Part shown: positions 32,001-46,597 of the stretch, one piece after another
How positions within the stretch are numbered: position 1 is the first letter of the stretch
Layout: each line of letters starts with the position of its first letter
From: Enoplosus armatus
Lineage: Eukaryota > Chordata > Actinopteri > Centrarchiformes > Enoplosidae
Reading direction: 5' to 3'
NCBI RefSeq assembly: GCF_043641665.1
Contig: NC_092182.1
Span: 21,761,241 to 21,825,240, forward strand
DNA: 64,000 nucleotides
Made by a program: the position numbers and the translations under genes
Notes under the pieces: generated by a model
The model's input: the letters and a program-made list of their open reading frames with translations, nothing else
What the model was told of the DNA's origin: nothing
The model's database searches: none

Positions 32001-32149
32001 ACACAATGACAAACGTAACTTTGACAACAATAAAAGCAGACTGATGCTGATGGATTAGTTAACCCAAGCAAGTTGGAAAAACGGTGGCAAGTAAGTTTAT
32101 GTTATTTGCAGAAATGTGGCTAGATCTCAACTCAAGTTCCATTTACTAA

Positions 32150-32350
32150 CTACAGAGCTTTCGACTGTATCAAACGCTCTCCATCAGTCGCTAAAGATTG
32201 CCATGGTCGTAAAGATTCATCATCTGGGGACCATTAATGTCTCCAGACAATCCATTGAACAGTTGCTGAGATATTTCAATCTGGACCGAAGTGATTGACC
32301 GACAGATCAACATGGGCATCTCTAGAGCCACGCCTCTAGCGTGGCTAAAA
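32150..32350. repeat. Interspersed repeat ending in ctagagccacgcctctagcg
   Basis: Blocks gctgagatatttcaatctgg, gaccgacagatcaacatggg and gagccacgcctctagcgtgg match a repeat I recall from many percomorph genomes. The 60-codon ORF over it is incidental. Confidence 0.72.
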
Positions 32351-33282
32351 ATATCATAGTAATATCCGCTGTTATATAATGAAGAGTGTTGAATAACATT
32401 CAGAATTCCATTAAAAACACACATTTTATTTGAGCTCATCTGATAGATCTCTGGTGGAGCATCAAGCTAAAAAGGTTGAGAACCACCACTTTACAGCTTA
32501 CTCCAAGCAGGTGCTGATGATTTGATAGTCGTGATACTTAACCCCTACCAGTCTTTGAGATGAGAGGCACAGCAGCAAACACTTGATCACAAGCCCTCCT
32601 GTTTTGTTAACACCACCACGCCACTGGCATGTCACCACGCTCATCAGCCAGAGTGGGTTTGCTCGTGCTGCACAGGGACACTTGAGCAAGACTGTCAAAC
32701 TGTAGATGCAAGACGGTTGCTACAGCACCAGACCATGACAATTAGCAGGAGTGTTGTTCCATCGCTGTTCTCAACCTCCTAACCTCGCCTCATTAATGTC
32801 TTACTAACTTTCATTGCTGTCTCTCTCCTCGCCCCCTCCCCTGTTCACTTTGAATCCGAGAGATATAATGCTATGACAGTGATTTGGTTCTATTGAGTAA
32901 TGTTATTCTAGTGATGAGTGTGATGTATTTTCATCACATAGTTATTGTGCAAGTCTGAGGCCTTTAACCACATCCAATTAAAAATATCTTTGTCATTATA
33001 GGCCTTCAAATGCCCTAAAAACCTGGGTCACTCAGTTTTTTAAATACTTATAAGTATTTAACTCTCACAGTTGGAAAGGAGGACATGACTATTTTCCCTT
33101 CCTTTTTTATTTATTTATTTGGAACCACTCCATGCTTTTTGTATCTGTTTGGCCTCTCACTATATCATCCTACAAAGCATTTTGTTGATATACAGCTTGT
33201 TTGTCCTCTGTGACTCTCATCAAGCATCTCCAGTATGTGCCGGAGGCAGCTGTCAGACTCGTAGTGAAGTGCTGCTGTCTTA

Positions 33283-33283
<1 letters not shown>

Positions 33284-33346
<63 letters not shown>
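33284..33346 (+). repeat. (CA)31 microsatellite
   Basis: Uninterrupted CA run of about 63 bases. Confidence 0.97.
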
Positions 33347-33349
<3 letters not shown>

Positions 33350-34598
33350 AAAGTACACTCTTCAAAATGTCCATTTGATACGTAATTTAGATTAAAACTG
33401 AGACGTAAAATCATATTTTTCCTAAAGACTTGCCTTACCGCTGACTATCTAAAAAATACATGGATTTCCAGGAACTCTGGTGGACAGATAGGGTGAAGAA
33501 AGACTCTATACCAGAATTAATGACTGTTTTCAAAAAGTCTTTGCAGTGCAACACTGCACCAGTTTCCCCTTAATGCTACTGCAAAGCAGAGCTGCCAACA
33601 TCCCATAACATCTAAGTTGAGATCCCACTCTCTCATGCCTTGCAGTGTGTTTGTGGGGGCAGAGGAGGGGGATGGCGGTGGGAGGAGGCATAATGCAACT
33701 ACAAAACAAACGAGCGTAAAGTTGCTCCCAACCCTACTCCAAGTCCTCAATAATTCAGCTATACTAGAGCCGGACACTCCACTGATATGTTTGTGTGTGT
33801 GCATGATAACTGGTGATATTAGAGTAAAACGGTGGGCTACAGCCAAAAAGCATAGCATGACTCCCAGTCCCCAGCATGCTCTTATTATTCACACTTTAAT
33901 CAAATATGCGCTGCTCTTCTCGCACGCTCCAGCAGCACCTGCAACGGCCGCAACGTAAACAGCATGCTTGATGAGATGGTTTGAAGTTAGAACCGTACAT
34001 TTTGAAATTGATGACAAGTGTGTTTCATGATGATTGCCTTGAAGATCTGAAAAGTGTGTGCAGTTTTGCTTCTTGGATGTCGGTTAGGCTTATATCCAGT
34101 GATTATAGAGGTGGGCAGAGTAGCTGGTAAACTGATTTCTAGTTGATTTCAGCACAGTATGAACAACCACCGCAAGACAGTATGAATTGCATTTTCTGGT
34201 ACGCATTAACGTCTTTTTATCATACACCATGTCTTTCTATAATCACGTGTGTTCGTCACTGCTGCATTCTGCAAACAAACAAGAAAAAGAGGTGGTAAAA
34301 CTGAGCGTAAATGGGTTTATCCTTCACACCACTATTTATATTCGCCAAACTGGAAGGAAATCCTTCGTCTCATTAGTCCTAAGGCCATCTATGGAAAGAA
34401 GTGTTGTTAGCATAGAAAACGAAAAACGAACGTGAAGCTTCAACAGTGTGACTGGCTGGTAGTTGGATTGTAAACCTTTATTTTTGGCCCCACATCATAA
34501 ATTACTTTGTCATGGCGAGGCGTCAGGTCCAGACTCGGGACCAGGGAGCTGAGAGTGGTGGACACAGGTCATGGTGGCAGTGTTTAATGAGCAAGGAA

Positions 34599-34615
34599 TG
34601 TGTGTGTGTGTGTGT

Positions 34616-34657
<42 letters not shown>
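34599..34657 (+). repeat. (TG)n microsatellite, one interruption
   Basis: TG run broken once by TC at about 34619-34620, then CT-rich sequence. Confidence 0.95.
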
Positions 34658-34658
<1 letters not shown>

Positions 34659-35319
34659 TCTCTCAGTCTCTCTCGCACACAGAGAGACTCAAATCTACAT
34701 TACATGTAAAAAGCCCATTATGGGAAGTTGCAACTTCAACATGGTTGAATTAACTCTCTAATTGCATTGTCTATAGTAGCTTACAATGGCATTGGTCATA
34801 AAGCTGTAAAGCATACAAATAGCATTTGGTTTGTTTACAGTATGGCGAATTTCCTCTGGGATATTTTTTTTTATCAGTGGGAGGTTCTGGGGGATTTCAG
34901 TTCCTCTGTGCCTTCAGTCCCTGTTCCAATTAAAGACAGCGTTGTCGTCTTAAATGCCTGTTAGCGCTCATACTGCGATATAATGACTAATTCTAATCCT
35001 GGCCTAGTAAATATGTATTTATTAGGGGGTCATAAAATCATTTGTTACGTTTTAGTTATCGGGCTCTAACAGTGGAGGCAAATTTGCAGTTGGGGGTGGG
35101 TTTCACTGCTGACTGAATAGACGAGGAGTAATGGGCATTGAAAGTGGTTATTTTTGCTTTGACCTGCATCCCATTTGCCCTCATTACCCACTGTTCTTTG
35201 TGCCTGCTTTGTGGAGAGATCTTCTTTTTTCTGCACCTATCAGAACATCACTACGGCTGGGAGATATCTGCCGTACGTTCTACCTAATTTGTCATTCATC
35301 ACTCTTTTCTAAATGTGCG

Positions 35320-35339
35320 TGTGTGTATATATATATGTG

Positions 35340-35387
<48 letters not shown>
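35320..35387. repeat. Palindromic GT/AT/CA tract
   Basis: Arms tgtgtgtatatata (35320-35333) and tatatatacacaca (35340-35353) are perfect reverse complements around a 6-base loop, followed by (CA)n to 35387. Confidence 0.92.
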
Positions 35388-35389
<2 letters not shown>

Positions 35390-37385
35390 ATAGTCATGTC
35401 TCCATACAGTAGATGTCCAAATACTCGGCATACAACCTCTGTGGCTGGTTGTGTCATAAAATGGATTTAGTCTTGTCATTTTATCCTCTGGAAATTGCAG
35501 AAACCCATAAATATGTATTCGTCAAAATTGGATCATAACAGGAGCTCAAAAATCCCCAAAAGATGTTTATATGTGATATAGCTACTGTCTGAAAATATGA
35601 GTGTTTATCCCTAGTGTGATTTTCTTCTGCCTTTTTTTCTGTTGTCTTGCTCCTCAGAGTGCATCAGTCACATCCTGTATATGTGAAACAGAATTGGGGG
35701 GGTGGGGCGGCGCGGGTCGTCTTTTGGTTGAGCATCGACTCTGTCAGTGTCTGAGAGCAGATTGGAGGGGACGGCTGGTGAGGACTCACTCCTTGGTCTG
35801 AGAGCCTTGTTTATTTTACCAGAGGCACAGCAGCCATACGGCGGCTGACCGACCCAGCGCTGTCATGAAGGACGTTATCTTTATGCAACAATGATTGCTA
35901 CACGCCATAGTCCCTCCACCCCCCTTCAGCTGCGTTCAGTGATTGCGCACTTGGCCGGCGTGTCACTCCCCACTTTCCTATTATCCAGATGTGCATTATC
36001 CTCCAACTGGTGTTTATCACTGCAAGATAGGGGCTCAGGTCACCTCTAGACAGCTCACAGGTAATGGGCCTTGACATCTGAATTAGTCTGCTCTTTCAAA
36101 GGGTGATTAGTAGGCAGCGTAGGATCCTGGGGGGATGTTGATAGGCAGACATAAACAGGCAGGGGCGACGGGGTGCAGTCCCCCTGTGGTTCATGATGGG
36201 AGGCTTGCCAGTAATAGGGCTCATCATGAAGTGGTCACGGTGTGGTTTTGCAGATGACAGAGGGTGGGATGGAGGAGGTGACTGGGGCCAGTGCGATTAT
36301 GCATTTGCACTGGTGATTTAGTCACTTCAAGTATATAATTTTCATTAGCTGATACTGCAGTGTGAACGGCAAACAAAGCTGCCGCCCTCATAAACTTAAT
36401 GAACAGCAGAGCTTTCAAATTTTATACCAAAATCTTTTTCCTGTCTCTGTGTCTTGGCTGTGTGGCTGGCTGGCCCAGCTGTTACGCTCATCCCTTCCCC
36501 GGCTCTTTTATTATTCCTTGGCTGTGTGATTCGCTGTGTGCTTGTGGCGGCAGGGGAACGGCTGGCTTTGTAGAATCTTAATAGCGGTGAGCTAGCGCCA
36601 AGCTTTCCATTCGCTTGCTGCAGGCCTGTGACTGAATGCCAATGAGACATTAGGGTTGAGGCAGGATGGATCAGGCCAGGCTGTGGCAGGCGGGATCTGA
36701 GTGGCTGTAGAGCCCTTCACCAGGTGAGGAGCACACGTCTGCTCCCAGAGGCTGCACGGCGAGAGGCGCCCTGTGTTTCGGGGTTATCTCAGCGCACCTA
36801 ATCGTCAGGATGCGCCCTCTCCTATGCTTCTCTGTCAAGAGGGAGATAATCTAAGTGCATTCTGTTCGACTTTGACTTTGTGCCGCTTCCTCTGTAACAT
36901 ACTGCCCCAGAAAGTGAGGCTGTTAGATTAGACCTGTTAGATTCTGATTCAGGAACGACACAATGATAAATGACACTGAAGCAAAGGACACAGTGTAGAG
37001 TCTGTGCTAACAGAGGTAGAGTACAGACGATCATATACTTCTCTTCTCTTTCATTAGTTAATTTGCACTCTTTCCTTTGGGTCAGGTTGGGTGATAAAAT
37101 ATCATATTTTTTTTTATTTCCAGTGTTTAACACGATCTGATGATATAAGCCTTCCTTGTAATAACACTGTTTGTACTGCAGCTTTTATTCAAATATAATC
37201 TCCTCTTGCTGTGGTTATCACCACAAATTGGCTATTGTGTGTAATTTTATGATGACTGAATAAACTGAAGACGGCATTATAAAACTGCAGTGGTCATACC
37301 TCATTTCATATATTGCCCAGCCTTGCTGCTGCTTGGTGTCCTGTTGCAGTACAGTAAATACCCTGTATCAGGCAAGGGATGACTG

Positions 37386-37387
<2 letters not shown>

Positions 37388-37430
<43 letters not shown>
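37388..37430 (+). repeat. (TG)21 microsatellite
   Basis: Uninterrupted TG run of about 43 bases. Confidence 0.96.
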
Positions 37431-37432
<2 letters not shown>

Positions 37433-40400
37433 CTGTCATATCTTGAACATGGAGTCTCCGTAATTCTGAAGGTGACAGACAACACAGGCTGTTCGCAACA
37501 ACACAGGACCTGTTGGTTTACGATAAATGGAGAACTGTAATGCTTACGGTGTCTTGTTGTGCACACACACTCACACACACACACATCAGCACATTAATCT
37601 GCCTCTTTCACAGCGTGCACATGGTTCTCCACATGACGCAGATGTTGCAAACAGTGGGATGGAATGATGGGTGGATGCAGAAGCCCCAGTCACCCAGTCA
37701 CTGCCTAATCTGATTATAGACGGCTTCACACAGTCGCCCGACTGATGAAGGGAGGGCATCAGGGACCGGACAGATGGACGAGCAATGGTTGTTAACAGCT
37801 GTGGTTAACTCTGTTGTGTAATATACAGTTGTGGTGTTCAGGAGGAGGAAGGCATGTGATATCATAATGGTACTATCACCAGCTGTGTACAAACAGTTTT
37901 GATTCCTAAAGTTTACAGTAGTTGTCGTCTATCATCAAACCTTTCTCTTAATACTTCAAACACAGCATTACTGAACCACATTTCCCACAATTCACCCATG
38001 GCAATTGTCTGTGTGAGGTAGCCAATAGCCCATAATGCTAACTTCCCTCATAGCACAGAGAGTGAAGTAAGAATGATGAAGTGTGTATATATCGGACTGC
38101 ATATAGAACATGTTTCACCATTGATTGATTATACTAAACAAAATCAAGAAGCAGAGTGGCTCTTGTTGATTAACATCATGTTCATCATGTTTTTTTTAGC
38201 CTCTCCAGCCAAAATCTGACTTTGCAGCAGATTGAGAGAGTAGCAACCAGAGCTGAGTGGTGGCAGCTGGTGCTGGAGGAGCTAGCTGTCAGATTTGCAG
38301 GGGACCAGCATACAGAAAAAGCTCTGGAGGGAGTGGAGCTTAGGCTATTTTCTGTTAAATGTAAAGCACATATTTAAGAAATAACTAGTTGATTACCCCA
38401 GCAGATGGATTTATAAACAAATCATAAATGATAATAAAAAATCCCCCCCCGGTCACACACAATAATTAAGTTATAAAGGGGCATTAGTTATTTATCTCTT
38501 CAATTTTGTGCTGCTATACTCAACAACATATATCCAACGCAGCCTTTGCAATAAAGCAATGCTACTCTGATCTGCTGTAATACTGCAACACTTGCTGCTG
38601 CTGCTTCTGCTCATGTAGCATTTCATGAGCAAACTCACCTGCCAACAGTCCGATCATGTCAGGAAGGAGTCTCCTGTCCGGCTGCTGGCAGCTTGGAACC
38701 ACAGCGCCTTTCCAAAGGGTTCATTCCCTTGAGAGTGTAGATGCCAGGAATTACTGCTACACTCCATCAAATTAAAAAGATTTGCTGCACGTACTAATAT
38801 ACGTAATGTGAGTCGACGTCTTGGCGTTGTTCAGTCAGTGTTTTGTCTGCTTGGCAATATGAGTTAGTTAACGTTACGTAGCTGGATGTTTTATTGCTCT
38901 CTCGCTGATCTTGTGGGCCATGTCATTGGTGTCTTCTAATTTCTAGTCTCATGCTGCTGGCAATTAATTAGCATTGATATTAATTATGAATTATGTCTTG
39001 TAGTGGATTATTTTACTTTTGTTATGTGACGTGCATTATGGTGCTTTCATGCTGTTAATTTAGATAGTGATGAAATAGAAATACTCTGAGTGTTATGGAG
39101 CTGAAAAGGTTTTAAGACCTATTTCCTCTCAGGTTGTTGTTCTTGTTTTGGGGGTTTCCTAGTCTTTTATTGAAAACTCCACCAGTACTACTCCCTAAAA
39201 AAAGTGAATTTATACAACCATGCTGTGATAAAACCCGATTTCCTCCTCTTTGATGCAGTTTTTATGGTTGAGGTCAATTCCCTGCAGTCTATTTAAAATG
39301 CAATGTTAAGCTGCGATTCATTTCTTATGTATAAAGCATTCATTCTTTATTAGTTCATTATGATGATGAGCTTTTATGCTCAGTTGAGTGATTTGAAAGA
39401 GAAAAAAAAAAGATTTAAATTGAGGTGACGTCATCATAATGCTGCTCACAACTCTTATTTCTTAAATAAATTGGACAACATGGTGGCAGCACTGAAAGTT
39501 GCATACTGAGCTGCAGGTAGCAAAATAAAAAAAAGTGTTAAACAGCAAATATAAAAAGCATAATGCAATGAGTATTGATGGAGACGGAGTTACAGATGTG
39601 ATATAACTGCATTAAAAGCAAACAGTCTCTAATACTGATCTTCATTAGATGTGACAGTCATGACCACTTCTCTAGTTGGGGATCACAAAAGCTTTCTTAC
39701 TGTGTTTAAGCTTTAAAGACAGTCGGCAACAATGAATCCTGGGGCTCTGGCTTTCTTGAGCTCCACGTTTCTGACTAATTCAAACTCATAAATATGAAGG
39801 GAGCTTTCCCAAAGTGGCCTTTTATAAATAATGATATAGCAGTGACTGAGCCTACGCATGTCCAGAGAAGCAGACCTGCCTCGGTATGCAAGGCACAATG
39901 ATGAGTCAGGTATTTACAATTTTTCTCAAAGCACCAAGATAAGCAACGGCTGACATTTTAAAGGATCCGAGCTGATGCAAAGAAATTCCTATAATCAAGT
40001 AAAACAGGTTTAAAACCCCCACAGTATTTATTTGTTCCTAGACTCAACATAAAAAAAGCAAGCAACATAAGTTTGTTTCTGAGTTAAAACCCTTCAATAA
40101 GCCTTTGAAAAAGTTTTCATAGTGTGAATTAAAAGAGAGACAGTCATCAATTAAAATCCAGTTTGACACCAGGCTGCTGCTGCTGCTTCCCTTTTGTGTG
40201 CTTGAGCTTTGAAGATTTGTTACTCACACTGGAATACAGCTTCTCTGATTCATCTGCATTTCAGACAAACTTGAGATCATATAGCTGCAATTGCACTAAA
40301 TATAAAATGTCTGCTGGGTGTGTGCAGTCAGTGTGGGTGCAGACAATACATGTCAGCATCAGCAGTCCCTAAATTAAAACATGTCTGTGAGCAGGTGTTG

Positions 40401-40814
40401 CTGACAGGCTTTTATCCTGTCTGAGCTGCAAAGTGGCCAGTAAAACGTACCAATCGAACGCTCTCCTCTGTCAACTTTTCTTCCATTGTTCAAGGACTTG
40501 CTGTTCTCTGCTCTGTTACACTTCAGTCTGTGTCTGCAATTTCATACGCAACGCCAGTGACGCGTTCACAAATTGTGGTTTTACCTCTAAAATTTTGATA
40601 CAGATCTGTTGACTCCGTCTGTTTCTTTGCTTTTGTCTGACCTCATGTCTTCTGTACAAGTCGAGACCTGTCGTGTTGCAGGGGAATTTGGTGATGTGTT
40701 AAGTTGTCTCACCCAAGTCTGAACTCGGTTTTAAAGCGAACAAATGACCTTATTGTATAAATGGATATACAGAGTATACCAGAGCACAGGGTGCCTGTAA
40801 GTTACATATTTTTT

Positions 40815-41125
40815 AGGGCTGCAATTAACTGTTATTTTGTTGATTAATTGGTTAAGAATTTGGTCGATATAATGTCAGAAAATATTTCAATTTCATAAAA
40901 CCCAAGGTGACATCTTCAAATTGCTTGTTTTGTCCAACTAACTGTTTAAAACCTAAAAAAAAATCAGTTTACTACTAAGAAAACTAGGAAATGTTCATGT
41001 TTGAGAAGCTGGATCAAATACATTTTTGCTTAAAGGAAATACTTTATACTTTATGACAATAATCACTTTTAAAAATGGTTGCACATTCAATGTCTGTTAA
41101 TTAATTGGCTAATTGTCTCAGCTCT
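40815..41125. mobile_element. Non-autonomous interspersed repeat with inverted ends
   Basis: Begins agggctgcaattaac and ends with an approximate inverted copy, agctct. Internal landmarks: aatgtcagaaaatattt, cccaaggtgacatcttcaaa and tttgagaagctgg. I recall this family as abundant in teleosts. No ORF. Related fragments occur at 24895, 49340 and 51640. Confidence 0.75.
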
Positions 41126-42707
41126 ACACATTTGTCAAGTCTGTAAGCATGACTGTTATCTTTTCCTGTTAAATCACAAAATAAACAGATCTGCAACAAA
41201 TATCTTTGAAAATGATTTTTTCTTGTGAAAGCTGAACTTTGTGAAACATGTATAAACATAGTTATCTACCATCTCAACAGATTTGTTAGTTTTCATACCG
41301 GGGGTTGAGGCTGTGCTCTGCTGCCTCAGGCCAGATGATGCAGTGTGGCATCATGATCTCTCCTCTGATTTATTACAGCCTCAGCCAGTTTGTGTTTTGA
41401 CATGGCGGACTCTGACCTCGAGCCCCAGTCTGTCTGGATGGCTGTTTTTATACCTGGCTTTATACCCACACATGAACGTACCTACAAACAACTCCAAAAA
41501 GACACACTTACGTGTGCCCACGCAGACGCAAAGCTGAAGGTGGGAGTCGGTAAAAGGCAATCCGGCTGTCCGTCAAGCTGAGGTTTATTTCCAGGTAGTG
41601 TGGGATGATAGGTGTTTTTACTTTTGAAATTAACATCAAAGTCTGACATTAGCAATATTAATTTCATTATGGCGGTTGTGATTGTGGCTGTCTGCAGGTT
41701 GACATTTGAACAGTTAATAAAACAGGAAAGGCTTTCACTTGGTAGACTAATGCGGAGGCCAGCAGAGATGACTTTTCTAAAAGTTAATTTAAAATATGGA
41801 ATGAAAAAGATGATGAAAATTACATATTTAGCTCCCTCCAATATTGTGAAATGGATGTTCATACCCATCCTTTCCTTGTTTGGTGCCGTCATTTTCAATA
41901 ATGCATAGAATCACTTATGAGGATACATTTTTGCACATTATTAAATGAAGGGAAATATAATCTTGCATGCTAGTAAATCACGAATTACGGACTCTCTTTG
42001 TTATATTTTACACTTCACATGATATCCAATTAACAAAACAGAATGAGTTGGAAAGCTCATATTGTTTCCCCGCTCCTCAAAACACAGCAGCAGCCTTCCT
42101 TGAGGAATCCCACTGTCTATTGTCTGACAGTGTGTTGTTCTCCTCAGCGTGCTTAAAATTACATTATTGTTGTCTGTGCCTCTGCAGACAAAATTAATTA
42201 TAAAATCTCTATGTCGCTTAACATACGCAATTTGTATGTTGAATGTGTCATTAGATGAGCAATTCACACTACAAGACTAGTCGTAAATATGTGTCGTAAT
42301 TTTCAAGCACAAAATTTTGAATGCACCAAATTCAAAATCTGATGCACCAAAACAAAACATTTCACTTAGGGAGAGATTTGTGAGGGGGGGGGGGTCCAAT
42401 TTTTATATTGATAAAAATCCCATTTATGGTCCAGCATGGCAGATGTGTATTCCTCTATTTGTGAGTCAGATGCCCTGGAAAGACCTCTGCAGTTTGAATT
42501 TTTAGATTGTATTAACAGTAAAAGGATATAGAATTGAAAGAACAATGCGGCCCAGGAAAATAGTCCGTTTGGCAAGCTCTCTCACACAATGTCCCAGACT
42601 CAAACCAATTTTCTTACTCTGGCACACAGAAACAAAAATTGATCTGTGTAAATAGACTGCGTAGCTGTTGCACTGGAGGGGCCTAACGGAGGAACACAGA
42701 CGAATAT

Positions 42708-42762
42708 ATCCATTTATCCATCCATCCATCCATCTATCCATCTGTCCATTCAACCATCCAGC
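42708..42762. repeat. (ATCC)n tetranucleotide repeat, imperfect
   Basis: Tandem ATCC/ATCT units with substitutions. Confidence 0.9.
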
Positions 42763-45700
42763 CAGACATCGGTTTCCCTGACAGGGATGTTGCTCACTGT
42801 GACAGGCTTATTGACAGGCCAGAGAGGAGCTCGGTATTATGGGACTAGAGGACGACACGAGAGCTTGTCAGGCTGATGTGGAGGGTAAGGCTTACACGCT
42901 GTCAACAGGCTGAACACACCTCTGCGGTATGCATGGAATCCATGCGGCTGTACCTCGACAGAGAGAAAGCTTTCTGACGAAAACCAGTCGAACCAGTAGC
43001 ACCTTTGGACGTGCACGGTTGCTGCTTGGTTTTTATTTATCTGTCACACTCAGGACAGGGGCAGATGTATGTGAGTTGATTTAATTGCGTTGCTGACCTT
43101 TTTAAAAGGGAAAGAAAAAAGCTATTAAATTAATTCATTTCATGGTCTGGCTGGTAAGCCACTGAGGGATAAAAACTCATCTGTACATAAAGTATCTGTT
43201 GTATATTCATCTACAAAGCTTTGTCAGTAAAGCTCTGCTTTAAATAGAAACAAAAGTGGCTAGTTTTTTTTTTTTTAATCGCAGTGGGAGAAATCTACTG
43301 CAGTGTAAATTGAAGGAGTGGAGTCAATAACTGTACAGTACCTGCAGAGTATTTCACAGTTTGAAACATTGGCATTATTCTTTTTTTTGTTGCAGTTCTA
43401 GGATTTTAAGGAGGATAGGAAGGGATGAAGTCCAGAGAGATCCATTGAATGAGTCCTTCAAGTCAAACTTTAACCTTAAAATTCAGCATATTGTTATTGT
43501 TTATTATGGTTTTGTTCATTTGTTCTGCTAGACATGACTTTATATTTGACTTTAGAAATACATATATTAAAAAATTGTCTCCCAGTGGTAGCTACTTTCT
43601 AACTGATCCCTCTCTTTTATATTCCTAGTTACAATGTTTGCTAAGAGCTGATCGGAGGCTAACTTGATGCCAAGCTGTATACAATTCGAATGAAATGTTA
43701 TAAAATATATATAAAGTGTATATATAAAATATGAACACACATGCAATATGTACTGCATATATGTAAATCTAACATTTTTTACTCCTCCGCCAAGTAAATT
43801 TGTAGGCTTTGACAAACATACCTTCTTATAGAATCTGACATTTTAAGCATGTTGTCGAGCAGAACATGGATGAGCGATCACATTACTTTTCATCTCTCCT
43901 TCAGGACATGAACTCCAACCCGACACTACATATGACTTGCAACATTGAGGACAGAGTTAGCCCTGGGTTGTTTGTCAATTCGAATGTTCATATGTGCGAG
44001 AACACGTCTACACGTGTATTTATGTGGCAGCCAACAGCAACATCGGCTGATGTCTGCGCCCTCAGTGTTTTCACAGGATTTATGTCCTAATTCATGTCAC
44101 TAATTGGTGTAATTCTTGGGGAAACACCATTTTAAAAGAGAAAGACTGAGACGCAGGTGTGGGTAAATAGACTGGATTTGTTTTTGACCGTTTTCGCTGT
44201 TAGTTGAATTCCACAACATGTCTGAACCACAGGTGCGGAGAGGAACAAGCTGCCGCTACAAGGCCCTGCCTGCCTTTGTGCACAGAATGGGTTGAATCAT
44301 CCTGTTTTCTAAAGCCAGTGATTAATGCATTGGTATTTAGATCCACCCAGCCACACCAATGATGTTCCCCAGCTTCATATTTGAACTGCATCAACAGGAT
44401 TAAGTCCCTCCCAAATCATCTTCCTTTCAAACATAAACATGTTAAAAGCCTCCCAACAATATAGTATCCAAAAACAACATAATTTTGATATTTTTAGAGG
44501 GCCATTCAGCAGGATGTGATTCTGTAAAGCTAATTCTACAGTCATATTGTGGTAGTGGATTTCACACAGTGAGGCTCCCAGTTTATGTCTGAAAAGCAAT
44601 TGTAGCTGCGATGGAACAGCATTTCATTTTCCAGCGGCAGCCAATGCCCTCTTATCGCTCCTTTCACTTTGACGCCTGTTATAATAGCTTTACACAGGCA
44701 CGGGAAGAATCCCAGCAGCCTATTACCTGCATTCAATTTACGTCAGCTCTGCCAGAAACGCTAACCCCACCCTGCCCCACACTATGTTGCACGACTTTTT
44801 TTTTTTTTTATCTCTTTTGTCAGACGAAAGGGGAAAACCCTGAAAATCAGGAAGGCGTATACATGCACATATGTATAATTTATACTTAAACTATACTCTG
44901 AAAGCTTAGACCAAACGTATAAATTCTGAAGATTTCTTGCAATATAAACCAAGATTCCAATATTTCGAATACCAAAACGTTGGGTTACAGCATGAACGCC
45001 TGGGCACAAACTAGTTAGAGGATCCGTCGTGGGAAGAGTCACATTGCTTGCAGTACTTTTTTCTATTTCTCTGGTTAACCATAACTGTAAAGTGCTGGTT
45101 GAAAACTGCACCTCAACTTCAGTATTTTATTCATGCTGGAGGTGGAGAGAGGCTGTCCAAACCTTCTTGCCACAACTTCCTCCTCACAGATAACATACTG
45201 TACTGTAGGAAACCAACCAAGGACACCTGTGATGTAGGTTATATTTTCTGAAAGCGAGACTTAACTTAACTATGAACACCATTCACTGTGGCTACAAGCG
45301 ACAGTTACAGTAGAGAGAAGAGAGAGAAGAGTCATATAGTCAGCAAACAGTTCTCTGTTTGCAATGTGATGTAAGTAACTGCATGCCTGACAAATGTTTC
45401 TCCCTCTTTCTAAAAATAAATATTGGTATGTTGGTTTAGGAGCAAAAAAAAAGTAATTGGGTCATTTGACTGAGCCCTTCGACTGTAAATCAAGAAATGT
45501 TAGAATTAAGTCATTTAAAGTAGTAGCTATAGCTCAGGGGGCTCCAGACCCCATTGCCCTCTGGGCCCGGTGCCTGGAAGGCCCATTATGTAAAGAGATA
45601 TCTGGATATGAATCAATATCAGAGGGTGTTCTTGTTATCATGATTTAATAGAACATGCAGTATGGTCATGGAGTCTTCTGAAAGCTGCTGCCAGGTCAAA

Positions 45701-46573
45701 GACATTTTTGGTAATGTGGTCTTGTTAACTGTTCCCACATCAGATCTCCTTATCTTAGAAACTCTTTGTTTATGACCCTTGGCAGTTGCATCAGCAACAC
45801 ATTTAGAAACAAAGCAGGAGTCCAGTTAAAGGAACAGGGTAAATGGGTAAAATTAGCCATCTTGGATAATAAGTCTAGGCTCAAGGTAAGTTTCCATGGT
45901 AACAGTATTGAAGCGTGCTCTGTGAAATCAAAAAGTTAACCATTCTTACTGAGATAAATCAAACTGCACAGAGGTTTTACTTGGCGCTCCGTGTTCGCGT
46001 CAGCCCCTGAGATGGGTAGCTGTCGTCGAGACAGCCGACCCCTGGCTACCCCTGACATCCTTACGCATCGGCTCGCATGCAGGAGCTCCTCCCCCTTCAT
46101 CCAGGCGTTTATGCCCGAGCATTTCTATTATTGGGCTCTCCTGCATTCATCTGTCAGTGGATGCTCCGTGATACGAGTTGGCAGGCCGCAGAGGCACTGA
46201 AGCATTTCCGCTCCAAGTGCCCTCTCTCCCCATTTCCCCTCTTCTTCTTCTCTTTTCTCTACTATCATCCTTTTTTATTTGGCTCTGTTCTTCTCTTTTG
46301 CCCATCTGGCCCTTCCACAGACCAGTGCATGCAGACACACAGACTGTACACACATGTATTGTACTCACAGTCTCACACACACACTCTTGCATTGCCATGG
46401 GGAGCTGTGCTAAGGTATGTGTCTGTGTCAAACCACTTACCCTGGAGTCAAGGAGTAGATCACTCAAGCATTGCCCGTAAAGAGGAAAACTATTTCTTTT
46501 TTCACTCGTAGCTCTTAATGCATGCTTACATTGTGCTTACATAGATAGAATCAAGAGCTGTGCGCGTGTGTGT

Positions 46574-46597
46574 TGTGTGTGTGTGTGTGTGTGTGTA
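46574..46597 (+). repeat. (GT)12 microsatellite
   Basis: Short pure GT run preceded by CG/TG-rich bases. Confidence 0.93.

Larger units (their letters stand above)
27757..32149. other. Intron segment with microsatellites and a G/C-rich patch
   Basis: Holds GT tracts (28699-28724, 28865-28916), a purine-rich GA region (29007-29074), an A16 run (31053-31068) and a G/C-rich patch at 29510-29720 with ATGGCGGCCGGCAGC. ORFs across that patch show no recognised domain. Confidence 0.6.
32351..40814. other. Intron segment, mostly unique
   Basis: Contains (CA)n at 33284-33346, (GT)n at 34599-34657, a mixed palindromic GT/AT/CA tract at 35320-35387 and (TG)n at 37388-37430. The stretch 35900-36800 is free of obvious repeats. 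No coding exon recognised. Confidence 0.55.

Noticed and set aside
33119..33385. ORFs through CA/GT tracts (also at 26642, 34512, 37306, 52271)
   Set aside because: The reading frames stay open only because the dinucleotide repeat encodes Thr-His or Cys-Val without stops.
46077..46511. 144-codon plus-strand ORF
   Set aside because: Overlaps ORFs in other frames, pyrimidine-rich bias explains its length, no recognisable motif.
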